From assembly GCF_001676725.1 (NCBI RefSeq), contig NZ_CP016172.1, positions 3,720,001-3,784,000 of the forward strand: a stretch of DNA of 64,000 bases. The letters run 5' to 3'. Under the pieces are notes generated by a model that saw nothing but the letters and a program-made list of their open reading frames with translations, did not search any database and had not been told where the DNA came from. Shown here piece after piece: positions 31,872 to 41,897 of the stretch. Source of the stretch: Bordetella flabilis (GTDB lineage: Bacteria > Pseudomonadota > Gammaproteobacteria > Burkholderiales > Burkholderiaceae_B). Each line of letters opens with the position of its first letter. Positions within the stretch are counted from its first letter, which is position 1. The position numbers were made by a program, and so were the translations under genes.

Positions 31872-32948
31872 TCAATACTCGGGCTCGGCGCCGAATAGCT
31901 CCACTTGCCGTACCCCTTCGTCGCCATCCGGAAAATTGCTCATGCCCACGCCCACCAGGCGGTAAAGCGTCGACGCCGGCAATTCGACGCGGCCGCGCAG
32001 TTGGCTGGCCATCCCGGCCAATGCCTGCGCCGAAGCCAGCGCGCCGGTCAACGTATGGCTGCGGGTCAGCAGGCGGAAGCGGTCGGTCTTCAGCTTCAGC
32101 GTCACCGTGCGGCCGATGCCGCGCTTGCGCGACGCCTGCTCCCATACCCGCTCCGCCAGCCGCTCGATCGCCGGCCCCAGCTCGTCCAGCCGCAGGTCCT
32201 GCTCGAACGTGGTTTCCGCGCTGACCTGCTGGGCCACCTGGTCGGCGTCGACGCTGCGTTCGTCTATCCCATGGGCCAGTTCGTGCAAGCGCCGGCCATA
32301 ACGGCCGAAATGGTGCTCCAGCTCCGCCGCCGGCCGGAGTTCAAGGTCCCCCACGGTGAGGATGCCCAATTCCTGCAGGCGCGCCTGGGTGACCTTGCCC
32401 ACGCCCGGCACCTTGCGCACCGGCAGGGGACGCAGGAAGTCCATTACATCGCGCGGACGCACCACGAAAATGCCATCCGGCTTGTTCCAGTCGGACGCGA
32501 TCTTGGCCAGGAATTTGTTTGGCGCCACGCCTGCCGACGCGGTCAGGCCCGTTTCCTCGCGGATTTGGCCCCGTATGGCCTGCGCGACGGCGGTCGCGGA
32601 AGGCAGGCCGGTCTTGTTGGTGGTGACATCCAGATAGGCTTCGTCCAGCGAGAGCGGTTCCACCAGATCGGTGTGCCGCCGGAAAATGGACCGCACCTGG
32701 AGGGACGCCTCGCGATAACGCGTAAAATCCGGCGGCACGTAGACGGCCTGGGGGCACAGCCGCAGCGCACGCGCGACCGACATCGCCGAATGCACGCCGT
32801 ACCGGCGCGCCTCGTACGACGCCGCGCACACCACCGAACGGGGTCCCTTCCAGGCGACCACGACCGGCAGCCCCCGCAGCGTGGGGTCATCGCGCTGTTC
32901 GACCGACGCATAGAAGGCGTCCATGTCGATATGTACGATTTTGCGCAT
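31872..32948 (-). CDS. dinB: DNA polymerase IV (DinB)
   Basis: A 358-residue Y-family polymerase. Asp8 in [10 protein letters not shown], and Asp102/Glu103 in SLDEAYLD, are the metal-binding residues, and all are intact. [13 protein letters not shown] and a helix-hairpin-helix with [12 protein letters not shown] follow. The C-terminus QVELFG resembles a clamp-binding motif. The ATG at 32948 matches the conserved N-terminus. No LexA box is visible just upstream. Together with imuA-imuB-dnaE2 it gives the strain two translesion routes. Confidence 0.95.
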   Translation of the reverse strand: MRKIVHIDMDAFYASVEQRDDPTLRGLPVVVAWKGPRSVVCAASYEARRYGVHSAMSVARALRLCPQAVYVPPDFTRYREASLQVRSIFRRHTDLVEPLSLDEAYLDVTTNKTGLPSATAVAQAIRGQIREETGLTASAGVAPNKFLAKIASDWNKPDGIFVVRPRDVMDFLRPLPVRKVPGVGKVTQARLQELGILTVGDLELRPAAELEHHFGRYGRRLHELAHGIDERSVDADQVAQQVSAETTFEQDLRLDELGPAIERLAERVWEQASRKRGIGRTVTLKLKTDRFRLLTRSHTLTGALASAQALAGMASQLRGRVELPASTLYRLVGVGMSNFPDGDEGVRQVELFGAEPEY

Positions 32949-33038
32949 GGTGAAAGTCAACGCGGGTACGGCGGCGTGCACGGACGGGAAACAGCGGGGA
33001 AAAGCCTATCATGGCGGCCCCCATCGACGCACAGGATT

Positions 33039-33479
33039 ATGGACACAACGCATTTCGACGGCCCGCGCTTCACGACGGACTATTTCGGCGCCAGCATCCC
33101 CCTCATGGAATTCCTGGGCCTGGTGCCTGAACACATCGAGTCCGGCCTGGCGCGCACCCGCCTGCCGTGGCGCGTCGAGCTTACCAACAGCCGCGGCGAC
33201 GTGCACGGCGGCACCTTGATGAGCGTATTGGACTTCACGCTCAGCGCGGCAGCGCGCGGCGGGCTGGAGCATGGCACCAGCATGGCCACCATAGACATGA
33301 CCACCAGCTTCTTCGCGCCCGCCACGGGCGATCTTTCCATCGAGGCACGCTGCCTGAAGAGAGGCCGCTCCATCGCCTTCTGCGAAGGCGAAGTGCGCAA
33401 CGGCGCGGGCGAAGTCGTCTGCAAGGCGTCCGGCACGTTCCGCGTCATACGCCCCAAGCCGGTCAGCGTGGCGCCTTGA
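33039..33479 (+). CDS. PaaI-family hotdog thioesterase
   Basis: A 146-residue thioesterase: [25 protein letters not shown] is the PaaI signature, followed by [16 protein letters not shown] and [21 protein letters not shown]. It probably hydrolyses an aromatic or fatty acyl-CoA. Its last 17 bases overlap tail-to-tail with the lipoprotein gene on the other strand. Confidence 0.88.
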   Translation: MDTTHFDGPRFTTDYFGASIPLMEFLGLVPEHIESGLARTRLPWRVELTNSRGDVHGGTLMSVLDFTLSAAARGGLEHGTSMATIDMTTSFFAPATGDLSIEARCLKRGRSIAFCEGEVRNGAGEVVCKASGTFRVIRPKPVSVAP

Positions 33480-33903
33480 GCGGCTTGACGGAATCGCTGG
33501 GCATATAGGATGTGCACGCCGGCAGGTTGAAGCGGATGGCATCGCGCATGGCGACCACGGCATCCGCGTTCCAGATGCCCCGCCCCCACATGACCACCTT
33601 CACCTGGCTGTTGCGGTCGTCGATGGCCGCGATGTCGACCCGCGCGATATCGTTGCTGGTGAACGGCGCCACGACGCGCACCTGCGCCGTACGGCCGGCG
33701 GTATCCAGGCTGTTCTCGATCTTGTACGCATCATCGCCGGTCAGGCAAAGCCTGGCCTGCGCCAGGGCGCTCTTGTACGCATCCTGGTAGCTGACGCCCA
33801 GCTTGTAGTCGCCGGACGGCGATGGCGTGCCGGGCGCGATGCCCAGTGTGCATCCGGCCAGGCCCAGCGCCAGCGCCGCGGCGGCCGCGAATATCCTCAA
33901 CAT
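33463..33903 (-). CDS. Putative lipoprotein of unknown function
   Basis: A 146-residue protein with a signal and a lipobox LGLAGC near residue 18. The mature part has [18 protein letters not shown] and ending block [14 protein letters not shown]; two cysteines could pair. GGAGG stands 6 bases ahead of the ATG. I do not recognise a functional family. The gene stands alone, convergent with the thioesterase gene. Confidence 0.75.
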   Translation of the reverse strand: MLRIFAAAAALALGLAGCTLGIAPGTPSPSGDYKLGVSYQDAYKSALAQARLCLTGDDAYKIENSLDTAGRTAQVRVVAPFTSNDIARVDIAAIDDRNSQVKVVMWGRGIWNADAVVAMRDAIRFNLPACTSYMPSDSVKPLKAPR

Positions 33904-33940
33904 AGGTCCTCCGATCAAGGAGGCGCAATTATCCCCCATC

Positions 33941-33980
33941 CGGCGCGCAGCCGCGCGCAGCCGCGCGCAGCCGCGCGCCG
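33941..33980. repeat. 10-bp tandem repeat, four copies
   Basis: CGGCGCGCAG, CCGCGCGCAG twice, and CCGCGCGCCG follow without gaps in the intergenic region between the divergent lipoprotein and peptidase genes. Confidence 0.85.
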
Positions 33981-34057
33981 CCGGCCCGGGCGTGGCGAAA
34001 GCGCTATCATCGAACGGACTCCCCATTCGTTGATAGGCACAACCTCGGAGACCGCTT

Positions 34058-35971
34058 TTGTTCAAACTCATGACGCGCACCTTGCTGGCCGCCACCCTGA
34101 TCGGCGCCGCCCCGGGCGCCTCGGCCACGCCGCCGCGCCAATATCCCCTGAAAGACTTCTTCCGCAACCCCGACCGCGGCTACTTCCGCCTGTCGGAGGA
34201 TGGCGCCATGCTTGCCTTCATGCGTCCGGTCAGCGTGGACGGCCAGCCGCCGCGCATGAATATCTTCGTCCAGCCGCTGCAAGGCGCCACGCCGGTCGGC
34301 GAACCGCGCAAGATCACCAGCGAGTCGGCGCGCGATATCAGCAACTACCTGTGGAAGGGCTCGGACACCATACTCTATGCCAAGGACTTCGGCGGCGACG
34401 AGAACTTCCATGTCCTGGCCGTGAACGTGCATACGGGCCAGGTCGTGGACCTGACCCCGTACGAACAGGTCAGGGCCGGCATCGAGGACGACCTGGAAGA
34501 CGATCCGGACCACATCCTGCTCGGCCATAACCACCGCGACCCGCAGGTCTTCGACGTCTACCGCGTCAATGTGCGCACCGGCGAGTCCGTCCAGGTCGCG
34601 CAGAATCCCGGCAATGTGGTCGGCTGGCAGACCGACCATGCCGGCAAGGTGCGCGCCGCCGTCACCAGCGACGGCCTGCACACCACGCTGCTGTACCGCG
34701 ACGACGAAAACCAGGCCTTCCGCCCGCTCATCACCACCGACTACCGCACCAGCGTCAGTCCCATCCTGTTCACCTTCGACGACAAGCAGCTCTACGCCCT
34801 GAGCAACCGCGGCCGCGACACGCTCGCGCTGGTGCGCATCGACCCGGCTCAGCCGGACGCCGAGGAAATGCTGTTCGACCCGCGCCGGGCGGACCTCGGC
34901 GGCGTCGGCTATTCACGGCGCCGCAAAGTGCTGACCGTGGCCACCTACCAGACCGACAAGCCGCAGCGCAAGTTCTTCGACATGCAGACCGAAGCGCTGT
35001 ACCGCAAGCTGGCCGACCGCCTGCAGGGCTACGAATTCGCGCTGCAAGGCGAAACCCGCGCGGAGGACAAATACATCGTCGCAGCGTACAACGACCGCAC
35101 GCCGGGATCGCGCTACCTGTACGACGTGAAGACCGATGCCCTGGTCAAGCTGGCCGACATCAATCCCGCCATTCCCGAAGCCGACATGGCGCCGATGCAG
35201 CCCATCAGCTTCCAGAGCCGCGACGGCCTGACCGTGCACGGCTATCTGACGCTGCCGGTCGGACGGCCGGCGCAGGGCCTGCCCTGCATCGTCAACCCGC
35301 ATGGCGGACCCTGGGCCCGCGACAGCTGGGGCTACAACCCCGAGGTGCAGTTCCTGGCCAATCGCGGTTTCTGCGTACTGCAGATCAATTTCCGCGGCTC
35401 CACGGGCTATGGGCGCAAATTCTGGGAAGCCGGCTTCGGACAATGGGGCCTGTCGATGCAGGATGACATCACGGACGGCGTCCAGTGGCTGGTCACCCAG
35501 GGCATCGCCGACCCCCAGCGCCTCGGCATCTACGGCGGCAGCTACGGCGGCTATGCGACGCTGGCGGGGATCGCCTTCACCCCGGATCTCTATGCCGCCG
35601 CCGTGGACTATGTCGGCGTATCGAACCTGTTCACCTTCATGAACACGATACCGCCCTATTGGAAGCCCATGCTCGAAAAGATGTACGACATGGTCGGCCA
35701 TCCGGAGAAGGACAAGGACCGGCTGGCGGCCACCTCGCCCGCCTTGCACGTGGACCGCATCAAGACACCGCTGTTCATCGCCCAGGGCGCCAAGGACCCG
35801 CGCGTGAACAAGGCGGAGAGCGACCAGGTGGTGCAGGCGCTGCGCGCGCGGGGCGTCGAGGTGGAATACATGGTCAAGGACAACGAAGGCCATGGCTTCC
35901 ACAACGACGAGAACAAGTTCGAGTTCTACGCCGCCATGGAAAAATTCTTCGTACAACACCTGCGGCCCTGA
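34058..35971 (+). CDS. S9-family prolyl oligopeptidase-type peptidase, exported
   Basis: A 637-residue serine peptidase. The start is TTG at 34058, because GGAG at 34047-34050 lies 7 bases ahead of it, while the ATG at 34070 is too far. A signal peptide of about 23 residues (ending GASA) precedes a beta-propeller region and a C-terminal hydrolase. The catalytic triad is Ser495 in GGSYGGY, Asp580 in AKDPRVN and His612 in EGHGF. It should act in the periplasm on short peptides or acylated amino acids. Single gene, convergent with fsr. Confidence 0.92.
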   Translation: MFKLMTRTLLAATLIGAAPGASATPPRQYPLKDFFRNPDRGYFRLSEDGAMLAFMRPVSVDGQPPRMNIFVQPLQGATPVGEPRKITSESARDISNYLWKGSDTILYAKDFGGDENFHVLAVNVHTGQVVDLTPYEQVRAGIEDDLEDDPDHILLGHNHRDPQVFDVYRVNVRTGESVQVAQNPGNVVGWQTDHAGKVRAAVTSDGLHTTLLYRDDENQAFRPLITTDYRTSVSPILFTFDDKQLYALSNRGRDTLALVRIDPAQPDAEEMLFDPRRADLGGVGYSRRRKVLTVATYQTDKPQRKFFDMQTEALYRKLADRLQGYEFALQGETRAEDKYIVAAYNDRTPGSRYLYDVKTDALVKLADINPAIPEADMAPMQPISFQSRDGLTVHGYLTLPVGRPAQGLPCIVNPHGGPWARDSWGYNPEVQFLANRGFCVLQINFRGSTGYGRKFWEAGFGQWGLSMQDDITDGVQWLVTQGIADPQRLGIYGGSYGGYATLAGIAFTPDLYAAAVDYVGVSNLFTFMNTIPPYWKPMLEKMYDMVGHPEKDKDRLAATSPALHVDRIKTPLFIAQGAKDPRVNKAESDQVVQALRARGVEVEYMVKDNEGHGFHNDENKFEFYAAMEKFFVQHLRP

Positions 35972-35988
35972 AGCACGCGCCGCCACGG

Positions 35989-36012
35989 GGGCCGGCCTTG
36001 CGCGGCCGGCCC
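35989..36012. terminator. Hairpin between convergent peptidase and fsr genes
   Basis: GGGCCGGCC (35989-35997) and GGCCGGCCC (36004-36012) form a perfect 9-bp stem with a 6-base loop. It has no T run and may serve both strands weakly. Confidence 0.45.
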
Positions 36013-36020
36013 GCGCACCA

Positions 36021-37256
36021 TCATTCTTTGTGCCGCTCCATATTGGGCAGGAACACGGCCATGATGCCGAGCAGCGGCAGGAAGGAACAAAGCTTGTAGA
36101 CGTAGGAGATGCTGGTCACATCGGCGATATGCCCCAGCACCGCCGCCCCCACGCCGCCCATGCCGAAGGCGAAGCCGAAGAACAGCCCGGCGATGGTGCC
36201 CACCTTGCCCGGCACCAGCTCCTGCGCATACACCACGATCGCGGCGAACGCGGACGCCAGTATCACGCCGATCACGGCAACCAGCACCCCGGTCCAGAAC
36301 AAGTCGGCGTAAGGCAGCAACAGCGTGAACGGCGTCACGCCCAGGATCGAGGTCCAGATGACCGCCTTGCGGCCCACGCGGTCGCCCACCGGTCCGCCCA
36401 CCAGCGTGCCGACCGCCACCGCGGCCAGGAAGATGAACAGGTACAGTTGCGCGGAGCGCACCGGCAGGTCGAACTTGTCGATCAGGTAGAACGTGAAGTA
36501 GCTGTTCAGGCTGGCCAGGTAGAAATACTTGGAGAAAATCAGCACCGCCAGCACGCCCAGCGTCGCGGCGACACGTCGCCGGCCGAGCGGCGCCGTGCCG
36601 CCGGCGGCACGGGCCTTGGGCTTGAGCCGCCAGCGATTGGCGCCATACCAGCGTCCGATGCCCACCAGCACGACCATGCCGAACAGGGCCGCCAGGGAGA
36701 ACCACGCCACGCTGCCTTGGCCGTGCGGAATGATGACCAGGGCCGCCAGCAGCGGTCCCAGCGCCGATCCGACGTTGCCGCCCACCTGGAACAGCGACTG
36801 CGCCAGCCCATGGCGCCCACCGGACGCCATGCGCGCCACGCGCGACGACTCGGGGTGGAATACGGAGGAACCCGTACCCACCAGCACGGCGGCGATCAGC
36901 AGGACGGGATAGGACGGCGCCACCGACAGCAGCAACAGCCCGACCAGCGTGAACCCCATGCCCACCGGCAGCGAGTACGGCAAGGGCCGCTTGTCCGTAT
37001 AAAGCCCCACGCAAGGCTGGAGCAGCGACGCGGCGATCTGATACGTCAGCGTGATCATGCCGATCTGCGCGAAGCTGAGCGAGAAGGAATCCTTCAGCAT
37101 CGGGTAGATGGCCAACAGGATCGACTGGATCATGTCGTTCATCAGGTGCGCGACACTGATGGCGCCCAGTACCTTGAAGGCCGTGGCGTTGGCGGCTGCG
37201 GTGGGCGGGGCGACAGGGGCCGAGGCGGGGGCGGTAGTTGGCACGGAAGGGTTCAT
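36021..37256 (-). CDS. fsr: MFS efflux transporter, fosmidomycin-resistance protein family (Fsr)
   Basis: A 411-residue 12-helix transporter. It follows E. coli Fsr closely in pattern: ISVAHLMNDMIQSILLAIYP, GTGSSVFHPESSRVARMA, GLAQSLFQVGGNVGS, ILIFSKYFYLASLNSYFTF-type segments and FFGFAFGMGGVGAAVLG. It exports small toxic compounds by proton antiport. The ATG at 37256 gives a short Ala/Pro-rich tail of about 25 residues before the first helix. A divergent AraC gene lies 132 bases away and probably regulates it. Confidence 0.93.
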   Translation of the reverse strand: MNPSVPTTAPASAPVAPPTAAANATAFKVLGAISVAHLMNDMIQSILLAIYPMLKDSFSLSFAQIGMITLTYQIAASLLQPCVGLYTDKRPLPYSLPVGMGFTLVGLLLLSVAPSYPVLLIAAVLVGTGSSVFHPESSRVARMASGGRHGLAQSLFQVGGNVGSALGPLLAALVIIPHGQGSVAWFSLAALFGMVVLVGIGRWYGANRWRLKPKARAAGGTAPLGRRRVAATLGVLAVLIFSKYFYLASLNSYFTFYLIDKFDLPVRSAQLYLFIFLAAVAVGTLVGGPVGDRVGRKAVIWTSILGVTPFTLLLPYADLFWTGVLVAVIGVILASAFAAIVVYAQELVPGKVGTIAGLFFGFAFGMGGVGAAVLGHIADVTSISYVYKLCSFLPLLGIMAVFLPNMERHKE

Positions 37257-37312
37257 GGCCGGAACAGGGGACAGCGACAGTTGAAAGGGATGGAAGCGGA
37301 TACGCCCAGTGT

Positions 37313-37361
37313 AATAAGTCACGTGGGCGGCCGAGTGACAACCATCATCGAATAAGTGACA
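37313..37361. promoter_or_regulatory. Direct-repeat operator between fsr and the AraC regulator
   Basis: AGTGACA occurs at 37334-37340 and 37355-37361, exactly 21 bp apart, the two-helical-turn spacing typical of AraC-family half sites. AATAAGTCAC at 37313-37322 and AATAAGTGAC at 37351-37360 form a second, overlapping repeat. Confidence 0.5.
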
Positions 37362-37388
37362 CTCCGAACATCGCGCCGGAACCCGCCC

Positions 37389-38198
37389 ATGCCTGCCCAT
37401 CCGCCCACCCGTTGGCCCCATAGAAGTATCGATCCCGAGGACTACCAGGGCGTGCCCCGCGCCGTTACCGCCATGGCCAAGGAATTCACCCCGGGCTTCA
37501 CCACCGGTCCGCATCGGCATGAGCGTGGCCAGCTCATTTACGCGGTCGAAGGCGTCATGCGCATCACCACCGCGCAGGGCGTCTGGGCCGTGCCCTCGTT
37601 GCGGGCGCTGTGGGTGCCGGCCGGCATCGATCACCAGGTGGATATGGTGGGGCGGGTGTCGATGCGGACACTCTACGTCGCGCCCGCGGCGGCGCGGACG
37701 CTGTGGGCGGAGTGCTGCGTCATCGAGGTCAGCGGGCTGCTACGCGAACTGATCCTGGCGCTGGTCGACCTTCCCATCGAATATCCGTTGAACGGACGCG
37801 CCGGGCAGATCGCCGCGCTGACGCTGGCCGAACTGGCCGACGCCAAGGTCCTCCCCATCCACATTCCCTGGCCCAGCGACCGGCGGCTGCAGGCGGTATG
37901 CCGCGCCCTCCTCGCCCACCCCGGCCTGGAACGGACCGTCCACGAATGGGGCGACGAGGTCGGGGCCAGCGGCCGCACCCTCATCCGCCTTTTCCAGTCG
38001 GAACTGGGCCTGAACTACCGGCAATGGGTGCAGCAGGTGCGCCTGGCCGAAGCGGTGGGCCGCCTGTCGCTGGGCCAGCCGGTGGCCCGCATCGCCGCCG
38101 ATCTCGGGTATCGCAGTCCCAGCGCCTTCGCCGCGATGTTCAAGCGCGCCATGGGCACTGCACCCAACACCTACCTGAATCAAGCTGTATCAAATTGA
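37389..38198 (+). CDS. AraC-family transcriptional regulator (cupin plus HTH)
   Basis: A 269-residue regulator. The first 150 residues form a cupin-like sensor with TGPHRHERGQLIYAVEGVMR and LWVPAGIDHQVDM. The last 100 hold the AraC double helix-turn-helix (RTLIRLFQSELGLNYRQWVQQVRL, then RIAADLGYRSPSAFAAMFKRAMG). ATG 37389 is preferred over an in-frame GTG at 37356, since that GTG lies inside an operator-like repeat. Divergent from fsr, so it probably controls that pump. Confidence 0.9.
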   Translation: MPAHPPTRWPHRSIDPEDYQGVPRAVTAMAKEFTPGFTTGPHRHERGQLIYAVEGVMRITTAQGVWAVPSLRALWVPAGIDHQVDMVGRVSMRTLYVAPAAARTLWAECCVIEVSGLLRELILALVDLPIEYPLNGRAGQIAALTLAELADAKVLPIHIPWPSDRRLQAVCRALLAHPGLERTVHEWGDEVGASGRTLIRLFQSELGLNYRQWVQQVRLAEAVGRLSLGQPVARIAADLGYRSPSAFAAMFKRAMGTAPNTYLNQAVSN

Positions 38199-38395
38199 TT
38201 GCAGGGATGCCAATCGCGCACCGCCGACGCCGGCGTGCGACCACGCGGGCGGTCACCCCACGGCCGGACCGCTGGGCCTGCGATAATGTGCAGCTTGTGC
38301 CGCCGCGCGGCTCCTGCCTACGCGGGGTAGGCGCGGCGTGAAACCTTCGGCCTCCAGGCGGGGTCTATGCAACTCTGCCCAAGACTCGCGAGCGA

Positions 38396-40972
38396 ATGAG
38401 CAATCACCCCCAATCCAAGCAACCCGATTCCTCCAAAGCGTCCGGCTTCCGCCTGTCCCGCCTGGCGATCAAGGCGGCCCTGGTCCTGGGCGGCCTGGCG
38501 GCATGCGGCGTGATCGCCCTTTGCCTGGCCATCGCGCTGGCCTGGCCCAGCCTGCCCGACCTGCACGCGATGACGGACTACCGGCCACGCATCCCCTTGC
38601 GCGTCTACACCGCGGACAACGTCCTCATTGGGGAATTCGGCGAGGAGCACCGCAACGTCCTGCGTTTCGACGAGATCCCGGAGGTCATGAAGCACGCCGT
38701 CCTGGCCGCCGAAGACGATCGCTTCTACGAACACGGTGGCGTCGATTGGACCGGCGTCATCCGGGCCGTGCTGACCAACGCGCTGAGCCTGTCGAAGTCC
38801 CAGGGCGCCAGCACCATCACCATGCAGGTGGCGCGCAACTTCTATCTGTCTTCCGAAAAGACCTACACGCGCAAGCTGTATGAGCTGCTCCTGACCTTCA
38901 AGATCGAGTCCGCGCTGACCAAGGACCAGATCCTGGAGCTCTACATGAACCAGATCTACCTCGGCCATCGCGCCTATGGCTTCGCGGCGGCCGCGCGCAC
39001 GTATTTCGGCAAGCCCCTGGCCGACGTCACCCCCGCCGAAGCCGCCATCCTGGCCGGCATCCCCAAGGCCCCGTCGCGCTACAACCCGGCGACCAACCTG
39101 CCCCGCGCGCAGATCCGCCAGCATTACGTGCTGGGCCGCATGCGTGCGCTGGGCTGGCTGGACGAAGCCCAGTACCAGGCGGCGCTCGCGCAACCCATCA
39201 CGCTGCGCGGGGCCGCTGAAAACGGCTCCGGCGGCTTTCGGGTGCATGGCGAATACCCCGCCGAGCTGGCGCGCCAGCTGATGTACGGCATCTATGGCGA
39301 CCAGACCTATTCGCGCGGCCTGAACGTCTACACGACCATCAATGCGAAGGACCAGGAAGCGGCCTACCAGGCCGTGCGCGCCAGCATCCTGGACTACACG
39401 CGGCGCGCCCGCTATCCGGGCCCGGAAGACCAGGTCGACCTGCCGGACGACATCGAGAAAGACCCGCAGGCGCTGGACGACCTGATCGACGGCCTGCAGG
39501 ACAAATACCCGGACAGCGGCGACCTGTACCTCGGCGTCGTCCTGTCCGCCAGTCCGACCTCCATCACGGTGGCGCGCGGTTCGCACGACATCATCACCAT
39601 CGACGACAAAAAGGCGCTGGCCATCGTCGCGCGCGCGCTCAATCCGAAGGCCAAGGACGACGAAAGGCTGCGGCGCGGGTCCGTGGTGTACGTGCACAAG
39701 AACGGCGACACCTGGGAAGTGCTGAACATGCCGACGCTGCAGGGCGCGCTGGTGTCGCTCATGCCGGACGACGGCGCCGTCCGCGCCATGGTGGGCGGCT
39801 TCGATTTCTACCGGGGCAACTTCAACCGCGCGGTCCAGGCGTGGCGGCAACCCGGTTCGAACATCAAGCCCTTCATCTACGCGGCGGCCCTGGAACGCGG
39901 CCTCACCCCGGCCACCCAGATTTCCGACATGCCGTTTTCGCTCACCGCGGAACAGACGGGCTCCAAGGCCTGGAACCCGAAGAACGACGGCAATGCCTAC
40001 GAGCCCATGCTGACCTTGCGGCAGGCGCTCTACAAATCGCGCAACATGGTGTCGATCCGCATCCTGCAGGCCATCACGCCGGCGTTCGGGCAGGATTTCC
40101 TGACACGGTTCGGCTTTGAAAAAAGCCGCTGGCCCGCCGTGCTGCCGATCGCGCTGGGCGCCGGCTCTGCCACGCCATTGCAAGTGGCGAACGCCTATGC
40201 CGTCTGGGCCAATGGCGGCTATCGCGTCACGCCCTTCCTGATCGACCGTGTCACCGACAGCAGCGGCAAGGTCCTGATGCAGGCCCAGCCCCAGCACGCC
40301 GGCAACGACGCGAACCGCGTGATCGACCCCCGCGTGGCGTGGATCATGGACGACCTGCTGCGCGGGGTGGCGACCTACGGCACCGCCGCACGGGCGCACC
40401 AGGTGCTCAAGCGCGACGATGTCGGCGGCAAGACCGGCACGACGAACGATTCGGTCGATGTCTGGTTCTCGGGCTATACGCCGGCCCTGGCGACCACCGT
40501 CTGGATGGGGTTCGACCAGCCCAAGTCGCTGGGCTCGAACGAGTTCGGCGCCGGCCTGACGCTTTCCGCCTGGCTGCAGTACATGCAGACCGCATTGAAA
40601 GGCGTCCCCGTGGCGCCGAAACGGCCCATGCCGTCGGGCATGCTCGTCGCCAACGGCGAATACTACCTGTCGGAATTCCCGCCGGGTCAGGCCGTGGCGT
40701 CGCTGGACCTGCCCACCGAGGACCCGCTGGGGGACTTCCTGAATCGCGGTGGCACCGGCGGTGTGCCGATGATGAACTCGCCGGCACAGGGCCAGATGCC
40801 CTCCGGGTCCGTCATCCCTCCCATTCCGGTGCCGCAGGCCGACCAGGGCCGGCCGCCAGCCGGATCGCCCAGCTCGAGCGCGGCGCCGCCGGCCGCGCCG
40901 GCCTTCCCGCCCATTCCGGTTCCGCGCGCCGACGCCCCGCAACCGGCGACGGCGATCGCCATTCATCCCTGA
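38396..40972 (+). CDS. mrcA: Class A penicillin-binding protein 1a
   Basis: An 858-residue bifunctional murein synthase. One membrane helix lies near residues 26-50. The glycosyltransferase domain has EDDRFYEHGGVDW and QGASTITMQVARN. The transpeptidase domain has the nucleophile Ser488 in GSNIKPF (SxxK), KSRNMV (SxN) and Lys679 in KTGTTND. The last 80 residues are Pro/Ala-rich with a repeated PPIPVP block and lie in the periplasm. It polymerises and cross-links peptidoglycan. Transcribed alone; an ATG preceded by AGCGA is used. Confidence 0.95.
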   Translation: MSNHPQSKQPDSSKASGFRLSRLAIKAALVLGGLAACGVIALCLAIALAWPSLPDLHAMTDYRPRIPLRVYTADNVLIGEFGEEHRNVLRFDEIPEVMKHAVLAAEDDRFYEHGGVDWTGVIRAVLTNALSLSKSQGASTITMQVARNFYLSSEKTYTRKLYELLLTFKIESALTKDQILELYMNQIYLGHRAYGFAAAARTYFGKPLADVTPAEAAILAGIPKAPSRYNPATNLPRAQIRQHYVLGRMRALGWLDEAQYQAALAQPITLRGAAENGSGGFRVHGEYPAELARQLMYGIYGDQTYSRGLNVYTTINAKDQEAAYQAVRASILDYTRRARYPGPEDQVDLPDDIEKDPQALDDLIDGLQDKYPDSGDLYLGVVLSASPTSITVARGSHDIITIDDKKALAIVARALNPKAKDDERLRRGSVVYVHKNGDTWEVLNMPTLQGALVSLMPDDGAVRAMVGGFDFYRGNFNRAVQAWRQPGSNIKPFIYAAALERGLTPATQISDMPFSLTAEQTGSKAWNPKNDGNAYEPMLTLRQALYKSRNMVSIRILQAITPAFGQDFLTRFGFEKSRWPAVLPIALGAGSATPLQVANAYAVWANGGYRVTPFLIDRVTDSSGKVLMQAQPQHAGNDANRVIDPRVAWIMDDLLRGVATYGTAARAHQVLKRDDVGGKTGTTNDSVDVWFSGYTPALATTVWMGFDQPKSLGSNEFGAGLTLSAWLQYMQTALKGVPVAPKRPMPSGMLVANGEYYLSEFPPGQAVASLDLPTEDPLGDFLNRGGTGGVPMMNSPAQGQMPSGSVIPPIPVPQADQGRPPAGSPSSSAAPPAAPAFPPIPVPRADAPQPATAIAIHP

Positions 40973-40999
40973 GCGGCCCGCTCTGGGTGGGCGCGCGGG

Positions 41000-41713
41000 T
41001 CATGCGTACGGGGCATCCGCCTCGACGGCCACCGGCGTGGTGCGCAGCGTCGCCAGGTCCAGCAGGGTGAAATAGCCGTCGGCCTTCCAGCCGGCGGTAT
41101 CGATGTGGTAGACATTGCCCAGCACGACCGGCGCCGGCAGTGGCGTGTGCCCCACCACGACGGCGCGCACGCCGCGGACCACCGTGGCGTCGCCATGCGC
41201 CAGCCGCTCCCGCGACCATTGGCAAATGCCGCGCGCCCGCTTGTAGCGGTCCCGCAGGTAGGGTTCCAATTTGGCCCAGTCCCGTACGGGACAGTCGGCA
41301 TGGACGATGCCGACCAGGCCCGCTGCGGTCTCGACCTCGATCATCAGCGGCATCTGCGCATAGGTTTCGGCATGGGTGCGCTGGTCTTCCGCCGACATCT
41401 CCAGGAACCAGCCGCCGCCGTTCGTGCGCCAGTTCTCGGTATCTACCATGCCGGTGCGCACATAACGAACCGCATAGTCCTCGTGATTGCCCTGGACGGC
41501 ATGAAACCAGGGCTGCGCCAGCCAGCGCGGGGCCTCGGCGCATTCGGGGCCGCGGTCGGTCAGGTCGCCCACGGAAAACAGCCGGTCCCGCTCCGGGTCG
41601 AAGCCTACGTCTTCCAGCGCCGCGCGCAGCCGCGAAAAATGGCCATGGATGTCTCCGACGGCCCAGTCCCTGCCGGCGGTATTGCGCGAGAAACGTTGGA
41701 GATCAATCGGCAT
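41000..41713 (-). CDS. Metallophosphoesterase, PrpA-like serine/threonine protein phosphatase
   Basis: A 237-residue PPP-family phosphatase. GDIHGH (20-25), GDLTDRG (49-55) and GNHE (75-78) are the three metal-binding motifs, and VVGHTPLP supplies a further histidine. Similar bacterial enzymes act on phosphoproteins or on diadenosine polyphosphates, so the substrate is open. The ATG at 41713 starts the conserved domain. Convergent with mrcA. Confidence 0.88.
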   Translation of the reverse strand: MPIDLQRFSRNTAGRDWAVGDIHGHFSRLRAALEDVGFDPERDRLFSVGDLTDRGPECAEAPRWLAQPWFHAVQGNHEDYAVRYVRTGMVDTENWRTNGGGWFLEMSAEDQRTHAETYAQMPLMIEVETAAGLVGIVHADCPVRDWAKLEPYLRDRYKRARGICQWSRERLAHGDATVVRGVRAVVVGHTPLPAPVVLGNVYHIDTAGWKADGYFTLLDLATLRTTPVAVEADAPYA

Positions 41714-41897
41714 GACGATATTCCGTGCTGCGGAAAGTGGATGAATCCCAGGGGCATGCTGGATACGACGCCGGCCTGTCCCCTGCCCCAGGCGGCGGAC
41801 TCGATCGTAGACGCTAACATGTCCCGTTGGCTGACGGCGGGCTGGACGTGTACAGTCATCCGGGCCAGGCCACATATACCGCCGCAGGAGGAAGGAC

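Noticed and set aside
37356..37388. GTG start for the AraC regulator
   Set aside because: It lies inside an operator-like direct repeat and adds residues unlike the family; the ATG at 37389 is preferred.
38318..40966. An 882-codon minus-strand frame
   Set aside because: Antisense shadow of the penicillin-binding protein gene, with the same His/Arg/Gly-rich composition and no ribosome binding site.
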